Assembly: GCA_905221605.1 (NCBI GenBank)
Contig: CAJNDS010002783.1
Location: 115,001 to 157,500 of the forward strand
Length of the DNA stretch: 42,500 nucleotides
Reading direction: 5' to 3'
Source: Symbiodinium natans
Lineage: Eukaryota > Sar > Dinophyceae > Suessiales > Symbiodiniaceae
In this document: one piece after another, positions 17,926 through 26,277 of the stretch
Layout of the letters: the number at the start of each line of letters is the position of its first letter
Position numbering within the stretch: position 1 is the stretch's first letter
The notes under the pieces: generated by a model
Database searches by the model: none
Told to the model about the DNA's origin: nothing
The model's input: only the letters and a program-made list of their open reading frames with translations
Program-made: the position numbers and the translations under genes

Positions 17926-17988
17926 GTGCGGCAGCAGCTGCGGGAGCAGTTGCAGAGAGAGGCCCAGCAGAACCAGGCCAGCTCCTAA
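17926..17988 (+). CDS. Q-rich exon candidate, VRQQLREQLQRE
   Basis: After GGGCAG the frame reads VRQQLREQLQREAQQNQASS and meets TAA at 17986-17988. It is either a terminal exon or a splice donor precedes the stop. Coiled-coil-like. Confidence 0.4.
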   Translation: MRQQLREQLQREAQQNQASS

Positions 17989-17996
17989 AGCCAGGC

Positions 17997-18400
17997 CCAA
18001 ACCCTGACCCTAAACCCTAAGCCCTAAGCCCTAAGCCCTAAGCCCTAAGCCCTAAGCCCTAAGCCCTAAGCCCTAAGCCCTAAGCCCTAAGCCCTAAGCC
18101 CTAAACCCTAAACCCTAAACCCTAAACCCTAAACCCTACATACCTCTGTACCTCTCGGGGTCAAAAGATGCTCTGAGTGTAAAGACCCTGACAGCAGATT
18201 GCCAAATTGGGATGTTTCGCTGTCGGCTGGAGGTGGCTTTCACGTGCACGTAGCAGTGTTGCCCAGCCATACCCGGCGACCTTTCCTCGAATGAAATTGC
18301 GCTTTCCCCGTGCTCCCCCTCATGAGGCTTCGTGGTAACATAGAGTAGGGAGTGATGGAAAAACCCTAAACCCTAAACTCTAAACCCTAAATCCTAACCC
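17997..18400. repeat. Homogenised CCCTAAG block and CCCTAAA arrays
   Basis: About a dozen consecutive CCCTAAG units (about 18011-18102) inside a CCCTAAA array. A shorter array lies at 18362-18400. Confidence 0.95.
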
Positions 18401-18567
18401 TCTTCCCGAAACCCCCGTAAGGAAGCAGTGCGGCTCCCTCCACATGATCCCAAACCTCCGAAACCGTCAAGTGGCGGAAGTAAGAGACTTCTTAAGGGTG
18501 CCCTTATTATCATATGGTTACTGGGCTACGAAGCATCAGAGACGCCGGGGGTTAACTGATGCGACAG

Positions 18568-18619
18568 GACTTGTCAGACATCCGGGCCCTGCAACACAAT
18601 CCGCGTGAACAGCTCCTTG
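18568..18619 (+). CDS. Exon candidate DLSDIRALQHNPREQLL
   Basis: Acceptor TGCGACAG, donor CCTTG|GTTGCC, phase 1 at the end, as for the exon at 16726. It shares HNPREQL with that exon, suggesting exon duplication. The frame stays open to 18888 but loses natural composition. Confidence 0.4.
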
Positions 18620-18949
18620 GTTGCCGCACACTGTGCACACAGTCCACGCAGCGCACATGGTTGCCGGATGAATCGTCCTTACTTAGCCGGTGTACGTTCT
18701 TCCACCACCTCCGAGGCCCTTACATATTTCCTCACACCCGGGTGCATAGGGTTGTTAGCTATGGCAGAGCGATTATGAAGGGTGGGCTTGACTTGGGAGT
18801 ACAGAGCATCCAGAGTTTGTGGAAGCATGTGTTTATGGGTTCGTGGCTCAGTCAGTCAGAATATGACCTGGCAGGAAGTTTTGACTGAGGAACTCATTGT
18901 CGTTTACCGTCTGTCGTGCTGGGGTCAAAAAACGAATCCGTTTCCTCAG

Positions 18950-19222
18950 AAAACCCTAAACCCTAAACCCTAAACCCTAAACCCTAAGCCCTAAAATCAA
19001 CAGTTGTTAAGAAATAGTTCTCCCCTTTCCTCCCGGGAAAAAAGTGTGAAGTGACATTGAGCTAAGGGTGAAGCAACAGCTGCAACTGCAGGAGCCGGCT
19101 GCTTAGCACCTCTTGCAACTCATGCAACTGGGATCCCTAAACCCTAAACCCTAAACCCTAAACCCTAAACCCTAAACCCTAAACCCTAAACCCTAAACCC
19201 TAAACCCTAAACCCTAAACCCT
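18950..19222. repeat. CCCTAAA arrays with a small Q-rich exon candidate between
   Basis: Arrays at 18951-18995 and 19134-19222. Between them 19067-19091 reads VKQQLQLQ after CTAAG. Confidence 0.85.
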
Positions 19223-19373
19223 TAGTGCTCCGGTGTCAGACAGCACCACATGTCTCCTGAAAGCATGTCCTTTGGGAGCAGCACGTTCCACCGCAGACCT
19301 TGCAGTGCCAAGCACTATTTTCCAGATGTACCATGATCACCTGAGTTCTTGCAGCTAACGGTCTACCTTTCAG

Positions 19374-19411
19374 GTTGGAGCGACAGCAGGAGGAGCAATT
19401 GCAAAGGCAAG
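19374..19411 (+). CDS. Q-rich exon candidate LERQQEEQLQRQ
   Basis: Acceptor CTTTCAG after a pyrimidine-rich stretch; ends CAAG before GGGTCT. It fits the QEE pattern of the exon at 21313 and has the same 1 + 3n layout. Confidence 0.45.
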
Positions 19412-19786
19412 GGGTCTTTGCAAGTGCGGGTTGGATTGAACCCCTGTTCAGGTTTGTGGCGAGCAGTTCCCAGAATGCTCCAGTCTGCAATGACAAGTTC
19501 TACTAAGACCGCAAAGACACAAATACATAATTCCAATAGCGTTTCACAAGGGGCCTAGTGTTCTGAATCAAGGCCCAAAGGGCGCAATTGCAGACTCGCA
19601 AGCTTGAGTTCTTCAAGAGACGGATTAGGGTGGGCAAAACAGGATCGATCATGGATGGTTCCTGCCTCCACCTGCCGTGAGCAGGTCAGCACCTTGGCAA
19701 GGGGCGTGGGCCCCAGCAGCGTTTTGGAGCAGATTCCGCACATCTTGGTCACTTAAAGTCGTTAAACGCATCTTCGTGGGCATGCT

Positions 19787-20068
19787 GTGAAAAACCAAGC
19801 CTTTGCTCTTGATACCCAGAGCGGTGAACGTGACGCAGATCGGAAACGTGATTGCTTGGCAGTTGCCATGCCTCTGTGGCGTGTCGCGCCGTGCGCCTTG
19901 TCCACTTTAGGCACACTTCCCCTCCTGGGAGCACTACGGACAGCAACAGGCTCGAGCACTCAGTGTATGAACGCCCATTCAAAACCAAGATGGCCCTTGC
20001 CTTTGCGGATTTTCATGGGGACCTTGTTTAAAGATCCTCTAAGGGGAAGTAGTCTAAGAGAACCCTAA
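19787..20068 (+). other. Open frame, strand uncertain
   Basis: 93 codons (MKNQAFALDTQSGERDADRK...). The minus strand is open over the same bases (19749-19988). Coding status cannot be decided. Confidence 0.2.
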
Positions 20069-20632
20069 ACCCTAAACCCTAAACCCTAAACCCTAAACCC
20101 TAAATCCTAAACCCTAAACCCTAAACCCTAAACCTCTTGGGGGTGCACCCCTGGGGTCCAAAGCTTCAATTTCGGATCATCAGCTGTGCACTGGAGGCTG
20201 ACCCGATGGCGATGCAGCAGGCTGACAGCAGTTACATGATGCCGCTTCCCAAGTGTGCCGCGCTTTGAATGTCCAAGGTGAGAATACCATAGAATACCAG
20301 TAGCAGCCTTACCCTAAGACCCAAACCCTATAAACCCGATAAACCCTATAAAGCCTAGAAACCCTATAAACCCTATAAACCCTGTAAACCCTACAAACCC
20401 TGTAAACCCTATAAACCCTAGAAACCCTGATTCTGCTGCAGAGCAACTGCGCCATTCGTCATGCTGTGGTCGATGGTCATCGTCATCCCACTCCTTCTGA
20501 GCTTCCGCTTCTATTCCCTGATTTCTAGAGGCGCTTAAACCCCAAACCCCAAACCCTAAACCCTAAACCCTAAACCCGAAACCCTAAACCCTAAACCCGA
20601 AACCCTCAGCCCGAAGCCCTAAGCCCTAAAAC
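20060..20632. repeat. CCCTAAA array, CCCTATAAA 9-mer block, CCCTAAA array
   Basis: Heptamers at 20060-20133. A run of CCCTATAAA/CCCTGTAAA nonamers at about 20325-20430. Mixed heptamers with CCCGAAA at 20535-20632. Confidence 0.93.
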
Positions 20633-20638
20633 CATTCT

Positions 20639-20887
20639 TTGTCGGAACTCGGGAGAGACCCGCTGGGCCTTGTGCAGCCCCCTTCCTGCGAGATCGAGCG
20701 AGGTTTAGGGGTTGAATGTTTAGGGTTTAGGGTTAGACATCAGATGCTCTTGTCAGTAGAGACTCAAACACGTATGAAGCGCCAAGCACACAAAGCACTG
20801 ATGCCAGTTTCTTTGCGACTAGGCTCACACCCTTCATGCCAAGGAAAGGGCGCAGGGCAGTTGTTGAATCGCTGCATGTCAACTTGA
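20639..20887 (+). other. Open frame of uncertain status
   Basis: 82 codons, containing a short telomeric stretch (GLGFRV-like residues near 20725), so at least that part is not coding. No family seen. Confidence 0.15.
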
Positions 20888-21117
20888 CAGCACCGCCATC
20901 CTTTTCGCCCCTACGGGCTGCATTCACCTTGACAAAAGGCGAGCGCCACATGGGGCATCATATCTTTACATATCTTTGATAACGCAGCGCGCGCACAAAC
21001 TGTTCCTCCACTGTTGCTCTCAACTTCGCAGCCCAAGATGTTGCATGGCTTCTAGCTGGCTGGTTCTGAGTAGGGAATGAGGGAGTGAGATGCCCTGTGT
21101 AATCCCTGAAAGGGTAT

Positions 21118-21195
21118 TAGTATATATATATATATACACATGTATATATATATATATATAGGGTTTAGGGTTTAGGGTTCAGGGCTTAGGCTTGG
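21118..21195. repeat. TA microsatellite followed by TTTAGGG units
   Basis: TATATA runs broken by CACATG, then three TTTAGGG-type units. Confidence 0.95.
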
Positions 21196-21312
21196 GATTC
21201 CTTGCATCATCCGACTGGGCATACATGATATCGAAGTCGTCTTAGGAACTCCATGTCTGTTCGTGGATGTCTACGATGAAGTGTTGGGATTCTGGTGCAT
21301 GGCTTGGCCAAG

Positions 21313-21346
21313 GTTGCAGCAACAGGAGGAGTACTTGGTCCAGCAG
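21313..21346 (+). CDS. Q-rich exon candidate LQQQEEYLVQQ
   Basis: Acceptor GCCAAG; donor CAGCAG|GCCCAT (GC). Confidence 0.45.
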
Positions 21347-21417
21347 GCCCATTGCCCCTTCAAGCGCTGAGGTTGAAAGTCCAGGTTGTGTTTTTGTTCG
21401 TTGACGGAGCTATCTAG

Positions 21418-21515
21418 AGATTATGTATTATATACTATATACTATATACTGTATGTTCTATATTACATATTATGCATTCTGTACTATATATTCTCTATTT
21501 TATACTATATAATTT
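21418..21515. repeat. ACTATAT-type microsatellite
   Basis: Degenerate TATACTATATTCT units. The Tyr/Ile/Leu-rich frames are artefacts. Confidence 0.85.
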
Positions 21516-21849
21516 TAACACCTATGCATGAACTGACCGTTGTGTCTGAAGCGAGAAGCACTGCAGCCCTGTGGGGATGTCTCGCCGACAGTACACATCC
21601 CGCTAGTTACCTTGTCAGCTGAGGGTATAACCAGGCTTTTTTGGGGCAGGCTGTCCTGCGATGTTGTTCTACTGAGACTGGAGAATCTAAACGCCGCTCG
21701 CGGGTGAAATCTACATGATGGACAAGTGGGTTGTCATGCGCCACGCTTAACGAAGTCTGTAGAAAGCTATGTTATGCCACGGTATCAAGAAGGTTCGAGT
21801 CGCAGGGCAAAGCTGCTTTCTCACTGCACGATTGTAGAGGCACCTTTTA

Positions 21850-21925
21850 CTAGCAGTCCTTAATCGGGATTATCGTACCCCCTATATTCTAATCCCGATT
21901 AAGAGCTGGTAATATAAGGGGGAAC
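21850..21925. repeat. Hairpin element with 14-bp inverted repeat
   Basis: CTTAATCGGGATTA at 21859-21872 pairs with TAATCCCGATTAAG at 21890-21903. Flanks (ACTAGCAG and CTGGTAATA) extend the stem imperfectly. A related end occurs near 16215-16235. Confidence 0.8.
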
Positions 21926-22104
21926 ATCCCAACCTTTACTCCTTATCCGCCCTCCACACATGGACCGGACATTGCACCGAGTTGTTGAAATGGCACAAAA
22001 GGAGTCGTGGTGTGTTGAATCTGCTTCCGGCGTGAGCGAAGTTGTGTGGAACCAGCGGCGGTATTTGAGGACAACATGCCAAGGAGGCAAGAATGGACAC
22101 TTTG

Positions 22105-22325
22105 TTTTAGGGTTTAGGGTTTAGGGTTTAGGGTACCATGGATGGGCTCCCGGGCTTTGAAGTCGTTTTTTGCGAAGTGGTTGGATGTTCAGAGTCGATG
22201 AGATCCGCCTGCTTGTAGCCTTGCGCCTCACAAGTTGAAGGGTTTAGGGCTTGGGGTTTGGGGTTTGGGGTTTGGGGTTTAGGGTTTAGGGTTTAGGGCT
22301 TAGGGCTTAGGGTTTAGGGTTTAGC
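22105..22325. repeat. TTTAGGG and TTTGGGG arrays
   Basis: Blocks at 22105-22133 and 22238-22325, the second with GGGGTTT and GGGCTTA variants. Confidence 0.95.
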
Positions 22326-22349
22326 TGAGTGCCTTGCCAAGCTCTGCAG

Positions 22350-22373
22350 GTCCAGCACCAACAGCGCCGCTTG
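22350..22373 (+). CDS. Q-rich micro-exon candidate VQHQQRRL
   Basis: Acceptor CTCTGCAG; donor GCTTG|GTTATC. Confidence 0.4.
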
Positions 22374-22694
22374 GTTATCGACATTTCGCCTGGCCCACCT
22401 TTTGATTCGGAGTTTCACGGCTCTTGTCTAAAGTAGCCAAGGCCCCTAAGGGGGCGGAGCGCGATCGCCCGAATGTGAGGTAATTACCTTCCCTGCAAGA
22501 CATGTGCAGGCCAGTGACTTGTTAGCTAGTGCAGGGCTGCTCAACACCCCTGCACTCTTCCGCAGTCTTCGGGCTAGTATCTCATGTTCTGTATCTAAGG
22601 TTCTGTAGGTCAATCCGATTTGGTATGAAGGTCAGAGTACATCAGAGTGAGCCTGACTGCAGCCCTGAAGCGGAAACTGCCTTTCCCACTACAG

Positions 22695-22745
22695 GCCAGT
22701 TGCAGCACAAGCTTCAACCTCCGCCTCCTTCGCAGCTGCCGTGCT
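22695..22745 (+). CDS. Exon candidate QLQHKLQPPPPSQLP
   Basis: After ACTACAG. It combines the Q-rich theme with the PPPPS module of 6901, 8366 and 23609. The 3' end is not fixed. Confidence 0.45.
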
Positions 22746-22933
22746 TTGTTTGCACGAGCCCCCTAAACCCTAAACCCTGGAACCAGTCTTCTGGCAGTGC
22801 AAAGGTAAGGATTTGATAGAGCGGCTTTGTACCATCACTTCTAGCGGCGTCGTTCTGTGATCACGCTAGCTTTGGTGACGCGAGAGTCGCTGGCTTTCTT
22901 TGTCGTTGGGATTGTGCATTTCTTGTTGCACAG

Positions 22934-22999
22934 GGATCAGGCAGGACGATGCCAAGCCAACAATCAGCTATGAGCTGCAGCAAGAATACGACATCGAAG
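22934..22999 (+). CDS. Exon candidate with ELQQEYDIEG
   Basis: After TTGCACAG the frame reads IRQDDAKPTISYELQQEYDI and ends CGAAG|GCCTTC (GC donor). The minus strand is open as well (22861-23061) but is hydrophobic and less natural. Confidence 0.4.
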
Positions 23000-23100
23000 G
23001 CCTTCAACACGATGAACCCAGTCTCATCAATCCGGGCTTCGGCTGGTGCAGTTCCCCACATGCGCTAGCACGCCGTAAGGCTCCCTGGGTCCCTAGGGTA

Positions 23101-23600
23101 CCCTAAACCCGAAACCCTAAACCCCAAACCCTAAACCCTAAACCCTAAACCCAAACCTAAACCCTAGGAGCTTGGGCCCCTAATTCAGAAGCGCAAAGCT
23201 CTCCGGGAAGGCAATTGCCCATGCTGCCACAGTCGGCTTCTTACCCGGGCTTCCGGAGTTGCGGATGCTGTCGCAGAGCATTATGGCAGCTAAAGGCCTG
23301 CAATCCTGGGTACTGTATGTCTGGATCCTAAACCCTGAACCCTGAACCCTAAACCCTAAACCCTAAACCCTAAACCCTAAACCCTAAACCCTAAACCCTA
23401 AACCCCAAACCCTAAACCCTAAACCCTAGACGCACGCAGGGTGCGGTACGGAGAAGCTCGCAGCAGTAGGCTGAAACACCATGATGCCCCCCCACCCCAA
23501 TCGGAGGTCGACTAAGTGCGGGTGTGCCCGTAAACCCTAAACCCGAAACCCTAAACCCTGAACCCTGAATCCTGAACCCTAAACCCCACAATCCCTAAGT
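23101..23600. repeat. Three CCCTAAA arrays with small unique spacers
   Basis: Arrays at 23101-23166, 23327-23429 and 23528-23598. The first spacer (about 23212-23262) reads QLPMLPQSASYPGFR and may be an exon. Confidence 0.85.
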
Positions 23601-23608
23601 GCCTCTTA

Positions 23609-23690
23609 GGGGCTCCCAGCAGCTTCCACCTCCTCCATCGCACAACGCGGCGTTGCCCTGGTCTCAGCGTGCTAAGAACCCTAGAAATTC
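23609..23690 (+). CDS. PPPPSH exon candidate upstream of gene B core
   Basis: After CTCTTAG the frame reads GSQQLPPPPSHNAALPWSQR. It matches the module that in gene A precedes core exon 1. The 3' boundary is not fixed, and no phase-1 donor was identified. Confidence 0.45.
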
Positions 23691-23727
23691 TTGGTTCTGA
23701 TTGGGGTTTAGGGTTTAGGGTTTAAGG

Positions 23728-24075
23728 GTTTCCGAAATTCAGGGGTACCTTATTGGGGACCTTAGTATAAGGGAATCCTAGTATTTGCGTCTACATTCTT
23801 GGGGGTTTTACGAAAATAGGCCGAAAATAGAGCCCTAAATAATTCGAAGGGTCCCCTTAAATATTAATAAGGACCCCAAGAAGGTACAAGCCGCCGCTTT
23901 TGGTTTCGGGTGCGGCGGCCTCCTTACTCCCATGCAGAGTCGCTGTGCTGGAGCTTGAGCAAAGTTAGACCACAATCTGGGGGTTTACGAAATAGGGGAC
24001 CCCCAATATAGATCCCCAAATAGTCGGATCGCTTATAAACAGGACCCCTAAATTCGGAAACCCCACTATTCTTGA
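23728..24075. mobile_element. Two adjacent dispersed element copies
   Basis: The copy at 23728-23885 starts GGGTTTCCGAAATTC with a GGTACCTTATTGGGGACC core. The copy at 23977-24065 starts GGGGGTTTACGAAATAGG and ends AAATTCGGAAACCCC, a clear terminal inverted repeat. Confidence 0.7.
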
Positions 24076-24189
24076 GCCCTGACAACCCGCGAGCCGAGGG
24101 GCTGAATATGGAGACAGCAGGCTGTCGCCACGGACTAGGCCAGCGCTTGTCTGCAATGCTCGGGTTCCCAGGCTTCGTTGGCTACGCCT

Positions 24190-24445
24190 TCAGCAACTAA
24201 CTGCAACTGGGCTGGTGTAAAGGTATGTAGACTGGGGAGCGTGAAAACAATGCCGGAATGTTAGTGAGATCCCGACATATCCTGACTTCAGGACGTTACG
24301 CTCCTGAGACGCGGTGACAGGTGTGCATAGTGTGCCAATATGGTTTGCGATGCCACATCTTTTGCGGTCTTGCACAGCACCTTCTTCGCACGAGCGAGAG
24401 CTGCTGGCTTTGCGAAACGTGGGCGCTATAACACCTAGGTGAAGC
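24190..24445 (-). CDS. Possible downstream segment of a minus-strand gene
   Basis: A minus-strand frame (RKRCGIANHIGTLCTPVTAS then QERNVLKSGYVGISLTF) ends at TGA 24190. The frame is continuous with 24459-24562, but a GA donor may separate them. Confidence 0.3.
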
Positions 24446-24458
24446 ACATGAAGCCCTC

Positions 24459-24562
24459 CTATTGAAGCCTGCACTTCTTCAATCTGAGCCCAATATCCCC
24501 GCCCCTGCAGATCGCCTCCTACCATTCTCAAATCTTTCATGTTGTCAAAGTTGACTACATCC
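24459..24562 (-). CDS. Minus-strand exon candidate
   Basis: DVVNFDNMKDLRMVGGDLQG then RGYWAQIEEVQASI. Natural composition, ending TCAATAG|GAGGGC (GA donor). Part of a probable minus-strand gene with the next three entries. Confidence 0.4.
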
Positions 24563-24698
24563 CCCATGGGAATGATGTTATTTTTGTTCATATAAAACCC
24601 AAGAGCATGTTAGAAACATTATCTTTATGAAGGTTCTAAGAGAAGTGTCGGTGAGTCTCCCTCACTTCAGTTGGAAAGCAGCAGTCTCAGAGGCCCGT

Positions 24699-24769
24699 CT
24701 TGCGCCGAAGTTCACTTCTCGCGCAAATTGTTTGAATCCTCCGCAAAACGAGGGCTTTGTCTTGGACCT
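24699..24769 (-). CDS. Minus-strand exon candidate
   Basis: After TTGCTTAG it reads VQDKALVLRRIQTICARSEL then RRKT. Helical, basic. Confidence 0.35.
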
Positions 24770-24782
24770 CTAAGCAACAGTT

Positions 24783-24828
24783 GTTTAGGGTTTAGGGTTT
24801 AGGGTTTAGGGTTTAGGGTTTAGGGTTT
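24783..24828. repeat. TTTAGGG array (CCCTAAA on the minus-strand gene)
   Basis: Six units lying between two minus-strand exon candidates, so arrays also sit in introns of this gene. Confidence 0.97.
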
Positions 24829-24829
24829 T

Positions 24830-25048
24830 GGTGAAGCCCAGCGGCTTGTGTGAACTTGTGCAGCTTAGCACTCACTGCATCTAAGCGTGCTTCAGAAAAG
24901 TCGGGAGGTTCCAGGCATCGATTATCCACAATGGATGCCGAGCCCTTCAATTCTTGTCCAACGCCACATCGATTGATTGAAAAGGTTGCTGGGCTCTGCA
25001 ACTGAGCGAAGCCTGTGCTGAGGGAACTTGGGGCTGCAATCTCGGGTT
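24830..25048 (-). CDS. Minus-strand exon candidate, 72 codons
   Basis: Open only on this strand over its length: EPEIAAPSSLSTGFAQLQSP, then NRCGVGQELKGSASIVDNRC, then LEPPDFSEARLDAVSAKLHK. Composition is convincing; no family recognised. Confidence 0.5.
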
Positions 25049-25057
25049 CTCCCATAG

Positions 25058-25137
25058 GGTTTAGGGTTTAGGGTTTTAGGGTTTAGGGTTTAGGGTTTAG
25101 GGTTTAGGGTTTAGGGTTTAGGGTTTAGGGTTTAGGG
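25058..25137. repeat. TTTAGGG array
   Basis: Eleven units with one extra T, filling the gap between two minus-strand exon candidates. Confidence 0.98.
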
Positions 25138-25141
25138 CAAC

Positions 25142-25385
25142 TCAGCTGAAATCCTGATCGGCTCTTGCAGGGCTCATGCAAGCACAATCACATGCAACCG
25201 GACGATCAAGTGCTGCACCATGCCGCCCACAAATTCCAATTTTCTCAGCCTCGAAGTCTGTGACCAAACCTTGCAGCCTTTGAGATTGGCTCAAAGAGTT
25301 TTCAAGCAGAGCACCCCGACGTCTTTGCAAGAGCTGAAGCTGCGCGGTGACATGGCGATGCTTGGCCAGGCCAGATTCAACGGTC
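25142..25385 (-). CDS. Minus-strand exon candidate, coiled-coil-like
   Basis: After ACTTTCAG it reads TVESGLAKHRHVTAQLQLLQ, then RRRGALLENSLSQSQRLQGL and VTDFEAEKIGICGRHGAALD. The leucine spacing suggests an amphipathic helix. The frame can run to TGA at 25142, or exit at GATCAG|GATTTC (GA donor) to the next exon at 25048. The plus strand is also open but less regular. This gene would lie inside the gap between the B-side PPPPSH exon and B core exon 1. Confidence 0.45.
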
Positions 25386-25410
25386 CTGAAAGTGGATAAT
25401 TCTGGGAAAA

Positions 25411-25500
25411 GCCCTAAACCCTAAACCCTAAACCCTAAACCCTAAACCCTAAACCGTAAACCTAAACCCTAAACCCTGAACCCTGAACCCTGAACCCTAA
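25411..25500. repeat. CCCTAAA array
   Basis: Perfect units, then CCCTGAA variants. Confidence 0.95.
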
Positions 25501-25538
25501 AGCATTCCGATGCTGTATGCTTCAGGATAGCTTCTGTT

Positions 25539-25811
25539 TTGGGGCATGTGCCGTTGCTGGCTCAAGGGCGCATGAACTCTGCCACCGGCGGCCCCAAGTA
25601 TCACACGAGCGCGCAAACTGTGCAGAAGATTGTCGATGTACATGGAGGCCTGAGGAACTTAAGAGCCACCCACAGTCTACAGAAATCACCACAATCTCAT
25701 GCACATCACGGCAAAACAAACACGGCAGTCCCCAGCCAGCAGATTGTGGGGCGCAGCATCAAGCCATGGGGCGGAAACGCGGTCCTGGAGCTTCTCGGCT
25801 CAAAGACATGA
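25539..25811 (+). other. Coding-like ORF, strand uncertain
   Basis: The + frame reads GPKYHTSAQTVQKIVDVHGG and later NTAVPSQQIVGRSIKPWGGN. The minus strand 25522-25719 is also open. Could be an upstream exon of gene B or of the minus-strand gene. Confidence 0.25.
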
Positions 25812-26004
25812 ATCGGAAGTGGGGAGGGTGTCTACGTCAACATACCCTGCTCAACCCGACCCTGGCCCAAAACCATTGATGCGCAAGTACTTGCACAGGA
25901 AGGTGCTGGTGAGTTCGATGCACCAGGCCTGGCACCCGTACCAGGACTGAAGCAAAATTGCTTTGACTCAATAAGAGATAGAGATGAGAGCCCTTGTTGC
26001 GCAG

Positions 26005-26277
26005 GAGCTCTTGATCCAGGCGCAGGATTTCCATTTCCAGGCTTGCCCGGAGCAGCACCAGGAGCCCCGGCACCCCCAGCCCTAGCTCCAGGAGCCCCAG
26101 GAGCCGGCCCGGGACTGCCTCCTCCGGGGATACCCGGGCTGCCCACCGTCGTGCCTCCGAAAGCGCCCGGCTGGCCCCCAGCCGGCCTCCTTCCGCCCGG
26201 CCTGGCGGCGGCCTTCGATCCCCGGGGGCCGGGCCCTGGACTTGCCGTGCCGGGCCTGGGTCTTCAGATGCCACCAG
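26005..26277 (+). CDS. Gene B core exon 1
   Basis: GALDPGAGFPFPGLPGAAPG to VPGLGLQMPPG, 90 codons rich in Gly, Pro and Ala. Acceptor GTTGCGCAG; donor CCAG|GCACAC (GC). The corresponding donor in A is GA. Confidence 0.8.
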
